In this document: one piece after another, positions 9,448-18,295 of the stretch
How positions within the stretch are numbered: the first letter of the stretch is position 1
Layout of the letters: each line of letters opens with the position of its first letter
NCBI RefSeq assembly: GCF_011752565.1
Contig: NZ_VWXK01000007.1
Coordinates: 181,717 to 245,716, forward strand
Length of the DNA stretch: 64,000 nucleotides
Source: Pantoea sp. Ap-967
GTDB taxonomy: Bacteria; Pseudomonadota; Gammaproteobacteria; Pseudomonadales; Pseudomonadaceae
Direction of reading: 5' to 3'
Made by a program: the position numbers and the translations under genes
The notes under the pieces: model-generated
Told to the model about the DNA's origin: nothing
Seen by the model: the letters and a program-made list of their open reading frames with translations, nothing else
The model's database searches: none

Positions 9448-11255
9448 GGCGTGCCCTTGAGCCGTTCGGCCATCTGCGAGTTGGTCAGCGCCTGGGGGCT
9501 GATTTCCCACCAGCTGTCCAGGCCTTCGTCATAGGCGGGCTGGGTGTGCGGCAAGCCGAAGCGGTTCCACCACACCGTCGAGCTGCCTGGCGGGTAGTAG
9601 TTGGGAATCCAGTAGTAGTTCCATTGCAGCACCCGGTCCAGGGCATGGGCGTGGCGCAGCATGTCGGCCTGGGAGTCGGCGCGCACCAGGCCGTCGATCA
9701 GGCGGTCCACGGCGGGGTCCTTGAGCACCATCAGGTTGTTCGAACCGGGGTCGTGGGCGGCTGCCGAGCCGAAGTAGCTGTACAGCTCCGTACCCGGCGA
9801 CAGGGTGACGGGGTAGCCGGTGACGATCATGTCGTAGTCGCGGGCCATCACGCGGTTCACGTACTGCGCCGCATCGACGTTGCGGATGTTCAGGGTGACG
9901 CCGATCTGGGCCAGGTTGCGCTTCCACGGCAGCAGCAGCCGTTCCATGCCGGACTGGCCGTTGAGGAAGGTGAACTGCAGCGGCTCGCCCTGGGCATCGA
10001 CCAGACGATCGCCTTCAGGCCGCCAACCGGCTTGTTGCAGCAGGGCCAGGGCTTGCAACTGCTGCGGGCGAACGATGCCTGAACCATCGGTGACCGGCGC
10101 CTTGAACACCTGGTTGAACACTTCGTCCGGCACCTGCCCACGCAGCGGTTCAAGCAGCTTCAACTCGGCGGCATCCGGCAGGTCGCGGGCGGCCAGTGGG
10201 GTATTGGAGAACAGGCTCTGCTGGCGGATGTACATGGAACGCATCATCTGCCGGTTGCTCCACTCGAAGTCCCACAACAACGCCAGCGCCTGGCGCACGC
10301 GGCGGTCCTTGAACGGTGGTTTGTCCAGGTTGAACACGAAGCCCTGGGCGGCTTGCGGCTTCGCCGGGCCCAGGTGGGCGCGTTGCAGGCGCCCGTCGTC
10401 CAGTTGCGCGCCGTTGTAGCCGAGGGTGTAGGCGGTGGCCGAGAACTCGCGGTTGTAGTCGTAGCCGCCGCCCTTGAGCACCTGGCGGGCAACCTCGGTG
10501 TCACCGAAGTATTCGATGCGGATGCGTGCGAAGTTGTAGCGGCCACGGTTGACGGGCAGGTCTTTGGCCCACCAGTCCGGGTCGCGCTCGAAGGTGATGC
10601 TGCGGCCATTGTCGAGGGGGCCGATGCGGTAGGGGCCGCTGCCAACCGGCTTGTCGAAACCGGCGCCGTTGGCAAAATCGCGTGTGGCCCAGTCGTGTTC
10701 GGGCAACACCGGCAGGCTGGCCACGTCCAGTGCCAGGGTGCGGCCGTGGGGCTGCTTGAAGTCGAAACGCACCTGGCGCGGCCCTTCCACCGTGACATTG
10801 GCCACGTCGGCGAACTGGGTGCGGTACTTCAGGCTGCCTCGGGCCATGAGCGTGTCGAAGCTGAAGCGCACATCTTCGGCGCGCACAGGCTGGCCATCGG
10901 CAAAGGTGGCGCGTGGGTCGATTTCAAAGCGCAGCCAGGCATCGTCTGGGCCGCGCTCCATGCGCCGGGCGATCAGGCCGTAAACAGTAAAAGGCTCGTC
11001 GAACGAGCGCTGGGCCAATGGCGCATACAGCCAGCCGTCAACTTCACTGACGCCGGTGCCTTTGTCGATATAGGGCAGGATATGGTCGAACTGGCCGATC
11101 TCGATGGCCGAACGGCGCAGCAGGCCGCCCTTGGGCGCGTCGGGGTTGGCGTAGTCGAAGTGCTGGAAGGTGTCGGGGTAACGCGGCGCTTCACCATAAA
11201 CGGTGAGTGCGTGGGTGGGGGCTGCCTGGGCGATACCGGCCATGCACAACAGCAT
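9444..11255 (-). CDS. yejA: Peptide ABC transporter substrate-binding protein (YejA-like)
   Basis: About 603 residues. Periplasmic dipeptide/oligopeptide-binding protein of the SBP class-5 family ([19 protein letters not shown] at the mature N-terminus). The start is uncertain. The ATG at 11255 ([16 protein letters not shown]) gives a very short secretion signal. The frame continues upstream, but residues there are simply translated REP DNA. A CAGGGG sequence precedes 11255; a non-ATG start slightly upstream ([10 protein letters not shown]) would give a more normal signal peptide. Confidence 0.88.
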   Translation of the reverse strand: MLLCMAGIAQAAPTHALTVYGEAPRYPDTFQHFDYANPDAPKGGLLRRSAIEIGQFDHILPYIDKGTGVSEVDGWLYAPLAQRSFDEPFTVYGLIARRMERGPDDAWLRFEIDPRATFADGQPVRAEDVRFSFDTLMARGSLKYRTQFADVANVTVEGPRQVRFDFKQPHGRTLALDVASLPVLPEHDWATRDFANGAGFDKPVGSGPYRIGPLDNGRSITFERDPDWWAKDLPVNRGRYNFARIRIEYFGDTEVARQVLKGGGYDYNREFSATAYTLGYNGAQLDDGRLQRAHLGPAKPQAAQGFVFNLDKPPFKDRRVRQALALLWDFEWSNRQMMRSMYIRQQSLFSNTPLAARDLPDAAELKLLEPLRGQVPDEVFNQVFKAPVTDGSGIVRPQQLQALALLQQAGWRPEGDRLVDAQGEPLQFTFLNGQSGMERLLLPWKRNLAQIGVTLNIRNVDAAQYVNRVMARDYDMIVTGYPVTLSPGTELYSYFGSAAAHDPGSNNLMVLKDPAVDRLIDGLVRADSQADMLRHAHALDRVLQWNYYWIPNYYPPGSSTVWWNRFGLPHTQPAYDEGLDSWWEISPQALTNSQMAERLKGTP

Positions 11256-11325
11256 CAGCCCCTGTAGGAGATCACCCAGCCCTTGCGGGCTAGGGACCAT
11301 TGCTCGCAAGCGCGCCGCAATTACC

Positions 11326-11412
11326 TGTAGGAGCGGACTTGCCCCGCGAACACCGGCGTAGCCGGTGCCATGCACCGCGGTGCTGGCTTCGCGGGTCAAG
11401 CCCGCTCCTACA
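11326..11412. repeat. REPIN (group 2, GAGCGGGC type) directly upstream of yejA
   Basis: Inverted pair with arms TGTAGGAGCGGACTTGCCCC and its partner ending CCCGCTCCTACA around a spacer containing CGGCGTAGCCGG. A second partial palindrome sits between it and yejA. It begins only about 70 bases before the yejA start, so it separates the parvulin gene from yejA and may act as a processing or attenuation element in the RNA. Confidence 0.85.
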
Positions 11413-11430
11413 AGGGGCATGATCTGCTGA

Positions 11431-11712
11431 TCAGTCCTGGCGGCTGGTCACTTCCAGCAGGTGGTAGCCGAACTGGGTCTTGACTGGGCCTTGCACGGTG
11501 TTCACCGGGGCGCTGAATACCACGGTGTCGAATTCCTTGACCATCTGGCCCGGGCCGAACGAACCCAGGTCACCGCCTTGGCGGCTGGATGGGCAGGTGG
11601 AGTTGGCCTTGGCGATTTCGGCGAAGTCGGCGCCGGCTTCGATCTGGGCCTTGAGTTCGTTGCACTTCTCTTCGCTGTTGACGAGGATGTGGCGGGCAGT
11701 GGCGCGTGCCAT
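11431..11712 (-). CDS. ppiC: Small parvulin-type peptidyl-prolyl isomerase PpiC
   Basis: 93 residues, cytoplasmic single-domain parvulin. Motifs: TARHILVNS at the N-terminus, CPSSRQGGDLGSFGPGQM in the middle and FGYHLLEV at the C-terminus. It catalyses cis-trans isomerisation of peptidyl-prolyl bonds. It lies 79 bases downstream of the class I DAHP synthase, in the same orientation, with an AAGGAGTA ribosome-binding site. It is a paralogue of the 91-residue parvulin at 6235-6510. Confidence 0.93.
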   Translation of the reverse strand: MARATARHILVNSEEKCNELKAQIEAGADFAEIAKANSTCPSSRQGGDLGSFGPGQMVKEFDTVVFSAPVNTVQGPVKTQFGYHLLEVTSRQD

Positions 11713-11791
11713 GGGTACTACTCCTTAGGGTGAAAAGCGCAAGCCTAGCGCACTTGGTCGGGTCATGTCTCGCCAGGCTTGCCACGGCCCA

Positions 11792-12853
11792 TCAAAGGCG
11801 GGCGGCAGCCTCGCGCAGCAAGGCTTCGGTCGAGTCCCAGCCCAGGCAGCCATCGGTGATCGACACCCCGTATTTCAGCGCCCCCTTGCCCAGTGCCTGG
11901 CAGCCATCGAACAGGTGCCCTTCGAGCATTACCCCTACCAGCGAGCGGTCGCCGGCCAGGCGCTGGGCCAGCACGTCCTCGAACACCGCCGGCTGGCGCG
12001 CCGGGTCCTTGCCGCTGTTGGCATGGCTGCAGTCGACCATGATCCGCGCCTGCAACCCGGCCTTGGCCAGCCCCTGGCGGGCCTGGGCGACGCTGGTGGC
12101 ATCGAAGTTCGGGCCCTTGTGGCCGCCGCGCAGCACCAGGTGGGTGTCCGGGTTGCCCAGGGTTTCGATGACCGCCGGGTAGCCTTGGGCATCCATGCCG
12201 AAGTGGCGGTGCGGGGCTGCGGCGCTGCGCATGGCGTCGCAGGCGATACCCACGCCGCCGTCGGTGCCATTCTTGAAGCCGACCGGCAGCTCCAGGCCGC
12301 TGACCATTTCCCGGTGGACCTGCGACTCGGTGGTACGCGCACCAATGGCAGCCCAGCCCAGTAGGTCGTCGAAGTAACCGGCGGCCATGGGTTGCAGCAG
12401 TTCGGTGGCAATCGGCAGGCCGCGTTCGAGCATGCTCAGCATCAGGCCACGGGAAAGGGCGATACCCGAGTGCATGTCGTCGCTGCCGTCGAGGTGCGGG
12501 TCGTAGGCCAGGCCCTTCCAGCCCACCGTGGTGCGGGGTTTTTCCACGTAGGCGCGCATCACCAGCAGCAGCTTGTCATCGACGTCGCGGCTCAGGGCGG
12601 CCAGGCGGTCGGCGTATTCAAGGGCCGAGCGCGGGTCGTGGATCGAGCACGGGCCAACGATTACCAGCAGGCGCGGGTCGCGGCCTTCGAGGATGGCGCG
12701 GATGGCCTGGCGGTGCTGGTGGACTTGCTGGGCGAGTTCGGCAGACAGCGGCATTTGCTGCTTGAGCAGGTGCGGGCTGGGCAGGCGCTTGCTGACGGTG
12801 GTGTTGGCAGCGTGCGGCTGGGTCAGGGGCAGGGCGAGGTTCGAGGCTTGCAT
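11792..12853 (-). CDS. aroF: Class I DAHP synthase (3-deoxy-7-phosphoheptulonate synthase)
   Basis: 353 residues, standard length for AroF/G/H enzymes. It condenses phosphoenolpyruvate and erythrose 4-phosphate in the first shikimate step. Signatures: VGPCSIHD near residue 85, RAYVEKPRTTVGWKG, LRGGHKGPNF and the metal-binding VDCSHANS. The start at 12853 (MQASNLALPL) fits the family; the frame stays open to 13012 without a matching N-terminus. A leader with two short aromatic-rich ORFs and a terminator precedes it, so expression is probably set by aromatic amino acid supply. The isozyme's inhibitor cannot be told from sequence alone. Confidence 0.93.
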   Translation of the reverse strand: MQASNLALPLTQPHAANTTVSKRLPSPHLLKQQMPLSAELAQQVHQHRQAIRAILEGRDPRLLVIVGPCSIHDPRSALEYADRLAALSRDVDDKLLLVMRAYVEKPRTTVGWKGLAYDPHLDGSDDMHSGIALSRGLMLSMLERGLPIATELLQPMAAGYFDDLLGWAAIGARTTESQVHREMVSGLELPVGFKNGTDGGVGIACDAMRSAAAPHRHFGMDAQGYPAVIETLGNPDTHLVLRGGHKGPNFDATSVAQARQGLAKAGLQARIMVDCSHANSGKDPARQPAVFEDVLAQRLAGDRSLVGVMLEGHLFDGCQALGKGALKYGVSITDGCLGWDSTEALLREAAARL

Positions 12854-12902
12854 GGCGTAATTTCCCTGGGCGGACGGCGGGTTCTGGCCCGCGCGGTCGG
12901 CC

Positions 12903-13046
12903 CTATCGAGGTGTTCGACTATTCGTTGATTGATTCGCAGCATTGCCACCAGTGATGGACCGAACGGAGGCGGCAGGCTGGCCCGAACGGGATTGGCTAA
13001 ATCGCCAGGCATAGGTGCTTGCGTAGTAATAAGTGGCGTAGTTCAT
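12903..13046 (-). CDS. Tyr-rich leader ORF upstream of aroF
   Basis: 47 codons starting at 13046, with a good ribosome-binding site (CCGAGGAC, 8 bases upstream). The first 14 residues are MNYATYYYASTYAW, with five Tyr and one Trp; the remainder is Ser/Asn/Gln-rich and unremarkable. It ends 49 bases before the aroF start. I infer a leader peptide whose translation senses charged tRNA-Tyr. No T-tracted terminator follows it, so it may act through coupling or Rho rather than classical attenuation. Whether the peptide is made is not known. Confidence 0.6.
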   Translation of the reverse strand: MNYATYYYASTYAWRFSQSRSGQPAASVRSITGGNAANQSTNSRTPR

Positions 13047-13095
13047 GAATCTGTCCTCGGTATGAATCGGTAAAAGTGCAATGGCCTGAAAAGCA

Positions 13096-13127
13096 AAACC
13101 CCCGGTCGGGGAGCCGACCGGGGGTTT
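13096..13127 (-). terminator. Intrinsic terminator in the aroF leader
   Basis: Perfect 14-bp stem AAACCCCCGGTCGG / CCGACCGGGGGTTT with a 4-base loop, followed on the minus strand by TTTTGCTTTT. It sits between leader ORF 1 (13185-13304) and leader ORF 2, in the direction of aroF transcription. It is the expected terminator arm of an attenuator. Confidence 0.85.
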
Positions 13128-13205
13128 GAGTATTCTCATGTTCGGCGGCCCCTCGAAGGTGGGCGCCGTGTGGGTATTCGGCGCCTAGTGGCTAAACCAA
13201 TACCC
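13128..13205 (-). promoter_or_regulatory. Candidate pause/antiterminator region of the aroF attenuator
   Basis: GGGTATT within the last codons of leader ORF 1 (plus-strand complement 13199-13205) can pair with AATACCC just after its stop (complement 13172-13178). Alternatively GGCGCC at the stop codon pairs with GGCGCC 18 bases later. These mutually exclusive foldings lie where a stalled ribosome would choose between them. This is inferred by eye; no folding energies were computed. Confidence 0.45.
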
Positions 13206-13304
13206 AAAATAAAAGCTGGCGGCAGCCTGGCAGCCGGCAACGGCCAGCACAGGGCGCAGGGTGCGACCGGTGTGGTTGGCGAGGTTGCGGGGACGGTTAG
13301 GCAT
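13185..13304 (-). CDS. Aromatic-codon leader peptide of the aroF attenuator
   Basis: 39 codons with an excellent ribosome-binding site (CTGGAGAGCAAC before ATG). The peptide ends SFYFGYWFSH followed by TAG: six aromatic codons (Phe, Tyr, Phe, Tyr, Trp, Phe) within seven positions, right before the stop. An intrinsic terminator lies 58 bases downstream. This is the layout of amino-acid attenuators such as pheA/trp leaders, here apparently reading all three aromatic amino acids. Inference from layout; not an annotated gene I know. Confidence 0.72.
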   Translation of the reverse strand: MPNRPRNLANHTGRTLRPVLAVAGCQAAASFYFGYWFSH

Positions 13305-13384
13305 GTTGCTCTCCAGTGAATGAGCCCGAGCTTACTTCAGGCGATGCTCGCTGTTCAATGGATAAATGCTATTGCCGCGATAAT

Positions 13385-13420
13385 TGCAGAAAACGGATAG
13401 CGCTGTGCAGCCATTGGATA
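13385..13420 (+). promoter_or_regulatory. BenR/XylS-type operator pair for the ben promoter
   Basis: Two direct repeats of TGCA-N6-GGATA: 13385-13399 (N6 = GAAAAC) and 13406-13420 (N6 = GCCATT), offset by 21 bases. This matches the known tandem half-site arrangement bound by the AraC-family activators XylS and BenR at Pm/Pb. The promoter -10 would fall near 13438-13445, and benA begins at 13485. No benR gene is in the window. Confidence 0.85.
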
Positions 13421-13484
13421 GTGCCACGCTTGGGCACACCCTAACTTGACCGGGCCTGAACAATAACAATTGGAGACCCTGGCC

Positions 13485-14843
13485 ATGTCCCTGGGATTCG
13501 ACTACCTCAATGCCATGCTAGAGGACGATCGCGAAACCGGCGTGTATCGCTGCAAGCGCGAAATGTTCACCGACCCGCGCCTGTTCGACCTGGAGATGAA
13601 ACACATCTTCGAAGGCAACTGGATCTACCTGGCCCATGAAAGCCAGATTCCCGAGAACAACGACTTCCTGACCTTGACCATGGGGCGCCAGCCGATATTC
13701 ATTGCGCGCAACAAGGACGGGGCACTCAACGCCTTCCTCAACGCCTGCAGCCATCGCGGCGCGATGCTCTGCCGGCACAAGCGCGGCAACCGCGCCAGCT
13801 ACACCTGCCCGTTCCACGGCTGGACCTTCAACAACAGCGGCAAGTTGCTCAAGGTCAAGGACCCAGGCAATGCCGGCTACCCGGCCAGTTTCAACTGCGA
13901 CGGCTCCCACGACCTGACCAAGGTTGCACGCTTCGAATCGTACCGGGGCTTTTTGTTCGGCAGCCTCAATGCCGAGGTCAAGCCACTGCGCGAGCACCTG
14001 GGCGAGTCGGCGAAAGTCATCGACATGATCGTCGACCAGTCCCCGGAAGGCCTGGAAGTATTGCGTGGGTCCAGTTCCTACATCTACGAAGGCAATTGGA
14101 AACTCACCGCCGAAAACGGCGCCGATGGCTATCACGTCAGTTCCGTGCACTGGAACTACGCCGCCACCCAGAACCAGCGTAACCAGCGCGAGGCGGGGGA
14201 TGCGATCAAGACCATGAGCGCAGGCGCCTGGGCCAAGCAGGGCGGCGGCTTCTATTCCTTCGACCATGGCCACCTGCTGCTGTGGACCCGCTGGGCCAAC
14301 CCCGAGGACCGCCCGGCGTTCGAACGCCGCGACCAGTTGGCCGCCGAGTTCGGCCAGGCCCGCGCCAACTGGATGATCGAAAATTCGCGCAACCTGTGCC
14401 TGTACCCGAACGTGTACCTGATGGACCAGTTCAGCTCGCAAATTCGCATCGCCCGGCCGATTTCCGTGAACAAGACCGAAATCACCATCTACTGCATCGC
14501 GCCCAAGGGTGAGAGCGCCGAGGCACGGGCCAAGCGTATTCGCCAGTACGAAGATTTCTTCAACGTCAGCGGCATGGCCACCCCGGACGACCTCGAAGAA
14601 TTCCGCTCCTGCCAGACGGGTTATGGCGGCGGTACTGGCTGGAACGACATGTGCCGTGGTGCGGCGCACTGGGTAGAGGGGGCCGATGAGGCCGCGCGGG
14701 AAATCGAACTCAAGCCGTTGTTGTCGGGCGTGCGTACCGAGGATGAAGGCCTGTTCGTGCTGCAGCACAAATATTGGCAAAGCATGATGCTCAAGGCCCT
14801 CGAACAGGACGCGCAGCGCATTCCCGTGGAGGCCGTGCAATGA
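13485..14843 (+). CDS. benA: Benzoate 1,2-dioxygenase, large (alpha) subunit
   Basis: 452 residues, the family's usual length. The Rieske [2Fe-2S] site is CSHRG...CPFHGW (about residues 87-110) and the mononuclear iron site lies around [13 protein letters not shown] (about 205-217). With BenB it forms the terminal oxygenase that converts benzoate to the cis-dihydrodiol carboxylate. The ATG at 13485 (MSLGFDYLN) with GGAG upstream is preferred to an in-frame TTG at 13470. First gene of benABCD behind two BenR-type sites. XylX of toluate pathways is a close relative. Confidence 0.95.
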   Translation: MSLGFDYLNAMLEDDRETGVYRCKREMFTDPRLFDLEMKHIFEGNWIYLAHESQIPENNDFLTLTMGRQPIFIARNKDGALNAFLNACSHRGAMLCRHKRGNRASYTCPFHGWTFNNSGKLLKVKDPGNAGYPASFNCDGSHDLTKVARFESYRGFLFGSLNAEVKPLREHLGESAKVIDMIVDQSPEGLEVLRGSSSYIYEGNWKLTAENGADGYHVSSVHWNYAATQNQRNQREAGDAIKTMSAGAWAKQGGGFYSFDHGHLLLWTRWANPEDRPAFERRDQLAAEFGQARANWMIENSRNLCLYPNVYLMDQFSSQIRIARPISVNKTEITIYCIAPKGESAEARAKRIRQYEDFFNVSGMATPDDLEEFRSCQTGYGGGTGWNDMCRGAAHWVEGADEAAREIELKPLLSGVRTEDEGLFVLQHKYWQSMMLKALEQDAQRIPVEAVQ

Positions 14844-15325
14844 GCCTGCATGACACCGTGCGCGATTTCCTCTACCGCGAAGCGCGCTACCTGGACGATG
14901 GCCAGTGGGACCAGTGGCTGGAACTGTACGCCAGCGATGCCACGTTCTGGATGCCGTCCTGGGACGACGACGACACCCTCACCCAGGATCCGCAAAGCGA
15001 GGTATCACTGATCTGGTACGGCAACCGTGGCGGCCTGGAGGACCGGGTGTTCCGTATCAAGACCGAACGCTCCAGTGCGACCGTGCCCGACACCCGCACC
15101 TCGCACAACATCAGCAACATCGAGGTTGTCGAGCACGGCGAGGGCAGCTGCCAGGTGCGCTTCAACTGGCACACCTTGAGCTTTCGCTACAAGACCACCG
15201 ACAGCTATTTCGGCAGCAGCTTCTACACGCTCGACCTGCGCGGCGAACAGCCGCTGATCAAGGCCAAGAAGGTGGTGCTGAAAAACGATTACGTGCGTCA
15301 GGTCATCGACATCTACCACATCTGA
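14840..15325 (+). CDS. benB: Benzoate 1,2-dioxygenase, small (beta) subunit
   Basis: 161 residues, ring-hydroxylating dioxygenase beta subunit with the NTF2-like fold ([21 protein letters not shown] at the N-terminus). It has a structural role in the alpha3-beta3 oxygenase. Its ATG overlaps the benA stop codon (ATGA), indicating translational coupling. The frame opens upstream but the family N-terminus [10 protein letters not shown] fixes the start. Confidence 0.95.
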   Translation: MSLHDTVRDFLYREARYLDDGQWDQWLELYASDATFWMPSWDDDDTLTQDPQSEVSLIWYGNRGGLEDRVFRIKTERSSATVPDTRTSHNISNIEVVEHGEGSCQVRFNWHTLSFRYKTTDSYFGSSFYTLDLRGEQPLIKAKKVVLKNDYVRQVIDIYHI

Positions 15326-15398
15326 TCCGAAGTCACGCAAGCCGCCCCAGTGCGCCATGAAAGGCCCACTGCGGCCAGGCTCGCCTGCGAGGTGCACC

Positions 15399-16412
15399 AT
15401 GAGCTTTCAAATTGCGCTTAATTTCGAAGACGGGGTAACCCGCTTCATCGAGGCCAGCGGCCATGAAACCGTGGCCGACGCTGCCTACCGCCAGGGCATC
15501 AACATTCCCCTGGACTGCCGCGATGGTGCCTGCGGCACCTGCAAGTGCAAGGCGGAATCCGGGCACTACGACCTGGGCGACAACTTCATTGAAGACGCCC
15601 TGAATGACGAGGAAATGGCCGAAGGCTATGTGCTCACCTGCCAAATGCGCGCGATGAGCGATTGCGTGGTGCGTATTCCGGCCTCCTCGCAACTGTGCAA
15701 GACCGAGCAGGCCAATTTCGAGGCCGCCATCAGCGAAGTGCGGCAACTGTCCGCCAGTACCATTGCCTTGTCGCTCAAGGGCGAGGGGTTGGCGCGCCTG
15801 GCCTTTCTGCCGGGGCAGTACGTCAACCTCAAGGTGCCGGGCAGCGACCAGAGCCGCGCCTATTCCTTCAGCTCGCTGCAAAAGGGCGGTGAGGTGCGCT
15901 TCCTGATCCGCAATGTACCGGGTGGGTTGATGAGCCACTTCCTGACCAGCCTGGCCAAGGCGGGCGACAGCCTGAGCCTGGCCGGCCCGCTGGGTAGTTT
16001 CTACCTGCGCCCCATCCAGCGCCCGCTGTTGCTGCTGGCTGGCGGTACGGGCCTGGCACCGTTCACGGCGATGCTGGAGAAGATTGCCGAGCAGGGCAGC
16101 ACACACCCGCTGCACCTGATCTACGGCGTCACCCACGACTTCGACCTGGTCGAGCTCGACCGCCTGCAGGCCCTGGCCGCGCGGATTCCCAACTTCACCT
16201 TCAGTGCCTGCGTGGCCAGCCCCGACAGCCAGTACCCGCAGAAGGGCTACGTGACCCAGCACATCGAGCCGCGCCACCTCAACGAGGGGGATGTCGATGT
16301 CTACCTGTGCGGGCCACCGCCGATGGTCGAGGCGGTCAGCCAGTACCTGCGCGAGCAGGGCATCACCCCAGCGAATTTCTACTTCGAGAAGTTCGCGGCG
16401 GCAGCGGCCTGA
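15399..16412 (+). CDS. benC: Benzoate 1,2-dioxygenase electron-transfer reductase
   Basis: 337 residues. An N-terminal plant-type ferredoxin domain (CRDGACGTCKCK with a later Cys in VLTCQM), then an FAD domain (RAYSFSS) and an NAD-binding domain (AGGTGLAPF; YLCGPPPMVE). It passes electrons from NADH to the BenAB oxygenase. The start at 15399 (MSFQIALNF) is the family start. 73 bases separate it from benB. Confidence 0.95.
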   Translation: MSFQIALNFEDGVTRFIEASGHETVADAAYRQGINIPLDCRDGACGTCKCKAESGHYDLGDNFIEDALNDEEMAEGYVLTCQMRAMSDCVVRIPASSQLCKTEQANFEAAISEVRQLSASTIALSLKGEGLARLAFLPGQYVNLKVPGSDQSRAYSFSSLQKGGEVRFLIRNVPGGLMSHFLTSLAKAGDSLSLAGPLGSFYLRPIQRPLLLLAGGTGLAPFTAMLEKIAEQGSTHPLHLIYGVTHDFDLVELDRLQALAARIPNFTFSACVASPDSQYPQKGYVTQHIEPRHLNEGDVDVYLCGPPPMVEAVSQYLREQGITPANFYFEKFAAAAA

Positions 16413-16459
16413 GCGCGTCCAGCGCCTGCAGAGGCCTGTTGAATTATGGAGAAACAACC

Positions 16460-17221
16460 ATGATGGCAAGATTCCACAACAAGGTTGCCCTGGTCACCGG
16501 CGCTGCCCAGGGCATTGGCCGTGGTGTGTGCTGGCGGCTCAAGGCCGAAGGTGCACGGGTGGTGGCGGTGGACCGTTCCGAGCTGGTTCACGAATTGGCC
16601 GGGGAAGGCATGCTGACCCTAACCGCCGACCTTGAACGCCACGATGAATGTGCGCAGGTGATGGCCACGGCAGTCGAAACCTTCGGCGGCCTCGATATCC
16701 TCGTCAACAACGTTGGTGGCACGATCTGGGCCAAGCCGTTCGAGCATTACGACGTGGCCCAGATCGAGGCCGAAGTGCGCCGGTCGCTGTTTCCCACCTT
16801 GTGGTGCTGCCACGCGGCGCTGCCTTACATGCTCGAACGCGGCCAGGGCGCCATCGTCAATGTCTCGTCGGTGGCCACCCGTGGCGTCAACCGCGTGCCC
16901 TACGGCGCCGCCAAAGGCGGTGTGAACGCACTGACGGCCTGCCTGGCCTTCGAAACGGCAGGCCGCGGCATTCGCGTCAACGCCACCGCACCGGGCGGCA
17001 CCGAGGCGCCGCCCCGGCGGGTGCCGCGCAATACCGATGCACAAAGCGAGCAGGACAAGCGCTGGTACCAGCAGATCGTCGAGCAGACCCTCGACAGCAG
17101 CCTGATGCACCGCTACGGCAGCATTGACGAGCAAGTGGGCGCCATCCTGTTCCTGGCCTCTGACGAGGCTTCCTACATCACCGGGGTAACCCTGCCCGTG
17201 GGCGGTGGCGACCTCGGCTAA
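16460..17221 (+). CDS. benD: 1,6-dihydroxycyclohexa-2,4-diene-1-carboxylate dehydrogenase
   Basis: 253-residue short-chain dehydrogenase with TGAAQGIGRG near residue 12, NNVGG, and the catalytic S...YGAAK motif. It oxidises and decarboxylates the BenABC product to catechol. A GGAG site precedes two adjacent ATGs at 16460 and 16463; the first is taken. Last gene of the operon: neither a benzoate transporter nor a catechol dioxygenase follows in this window. Confidence 0.93.
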   Translation: MMARFHNKVALVTGAAQGIGRGVCWRLKAEGARVVAVDRSELVHELAGEGMLTLTADLERHDECAQVMATAVETFGGLDILVNNVGGTIWAKPFEHYDVAQIEAEVRRSLFPTLWCCHAALPYMLERGQGAIVNVSSVATRGVNRVPYGAAKGGVNALTACLAFETAGRGIRVNATAPGGTEAPPRRVPRNTDAQSEQDKRWYQQIVEQTLDSSLMHRYGSIDEQVGAILFLASDEASYITGVTLPVGGGDLG

Positions 17222-17312
17222 GGGCACCGATCTCGGCGTTGATCGGGCGGCGCTTGCAATATGCAAATTCGCACCCATCTAAGCGGGTCTTCCGTCAGCC
17301 CAGGACCTTGCC

Positions 17313-18224
17313 ATGGAACCCAACCGCTTCGGTGACATCGCCGCCTTCGTCAGTGCCGTGAAGGCTGGCAGCTTCACCGCTGCCGCAGCCAGCCTGGGCC
17401 TGACCCGTTCAGCGGTGGGCAAGAGCATCGCCCGCCTGGAGGCGCGCATGGCCGTGCGCCTGCTCAACCGCACCACACGCAAGTTGAGCCTGACCGACGA
17501 GGGCCTGGTGGCGTATGAGCGCTGGCGGCAGATTCTCGATGACCTGGACGAGGTGGAAAGCACCATGGCCCTGCGCCGTGGCAAGCCCACGGGCACGTTG
17601 CGCCTGACTGCGCCGCTGTCGCTGGGGCAGCGTCATGTGCGGCCGATCCTGGATACCTACCTCAAGCAGTGGCCGGAACTGCGCGCCGATATCCGTTTTA
17701 CCGACCGTTTCGTCGATTTGGTGGAGGAGGGCGTGGACGTTGCCGTGCGCATCGGCGCGCCAAAGGAAGACTCTCAGCTGCTCACCCGCACCGTGGGCTG
17801 GCAGCAGTTCGTGACCTGCGCCTCACCCGATTACCTGCGCCAGCACGGCACGCCAACGGTGCCCGCCGACCTCTACGGGCACGACAAGATTGCTTTCCTG
17901 GCCGGCGAGAAGTCGATGCCCTGGCGTTTTCACACCGCTGAAGGGCTGCACCTGTGCGAGGAGCCGGGGCGGCTCAACATAGACAGTTCCGAAGCGATGT
18001 TGGACGGCGCGCGGGCAGGTTTCGGGCTGATTCACCTGCCTACCTATATCACCGGCGACGACCTGCGCGCAGGTACGTTGGTGGAGGTGCTGCAGGAGTA
18101 CCGGCCCCCGGCAGACCCAATTCGCGTGGTTTACCCGAGCAAGCGGCACTTGTCGCCACGGGTTCGGGGGTTTATCGACCTGCTGGTGGCGAGTTGGGAA
18201 CAGCGGGTGCCTTGGGAAGATTGA
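17313..18224 (+). CDS. LysR-family transcriptional regulator
   Basis: 303 residues. An N-terminal winged helix-turn-helix (FVSAVKAGSFTAAAASLGLTRSAVGKSIARLE), then a periplasmic-binding-protein-like effector domain. The sequence (LLNRTTRKLSLTDEG; GTLRLTAPLSLG) places it in the AaeR/DsdC-like CrgA subfamily common in pseudomonads. It follows benD in the same orientation with a 91-base gap and faces nemA convergently. Such regulators usually control a divergent gene, so its target is unclear. Confidence 0.9.
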   Translation: MEPNRFGDIAAFVSAVKAGSFTAAAASLGLTRSAVGKSIARLEARMAVRLLNRTTRKLSLTDEGLVAYERWRQILDDLDEVESTMALRRGKPTGTLRLTAPLSLGQRHVRPILDTYLKQWPELRADIRFTDRFVDLVEEGVDVAVRIGAPKEDSQLLTRTVGWQQFVTCASPDYLRQHGTPTVPADLYGHDKIAFLAGEKSMPWRFHTAEGLHLCEEPGRLNIDSSEAMLDGARAGFGLIHLPTYITGDDLRAGTLVEVLQEYRPPADPIRVVYPSKRHLSPRVRGFIDLLVASWEQRVPWED

Positions 18225-18258
18225 TAGACCTGCGGCCGAGCGCCGCTCGCACAATCCC

Positions 18259-18285
18259 GTAGGAGCGAGCGTAGCTCGCGATGCG
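18259..18285. repeat. Single REP element between the convergent LysR and nemA genes
   Basis: One group-1 REP (GTAGGAGCGAGCGTAGCTCG) without an inverted partner, in the 71-base space between two convergent genes. It may help transcription termination from both sides. Confidence 0.75.
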
Positions 18286-18295
18286 GTCGCGCAGG

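Noticed and set aside
11256..11420. N-terminal 55-codon extension of yejA
   Set aside because: It translates the REPIN (GAGLTREASTAVHGTG appears wherever this REP is read in that frame), so it is not protein-coding.
13470..13484. TTG start for benA five codons upstream
   Set aside because: It would overlap the GGAG ribosome-binding site; BenA homologues begin at the ATG at 13485.
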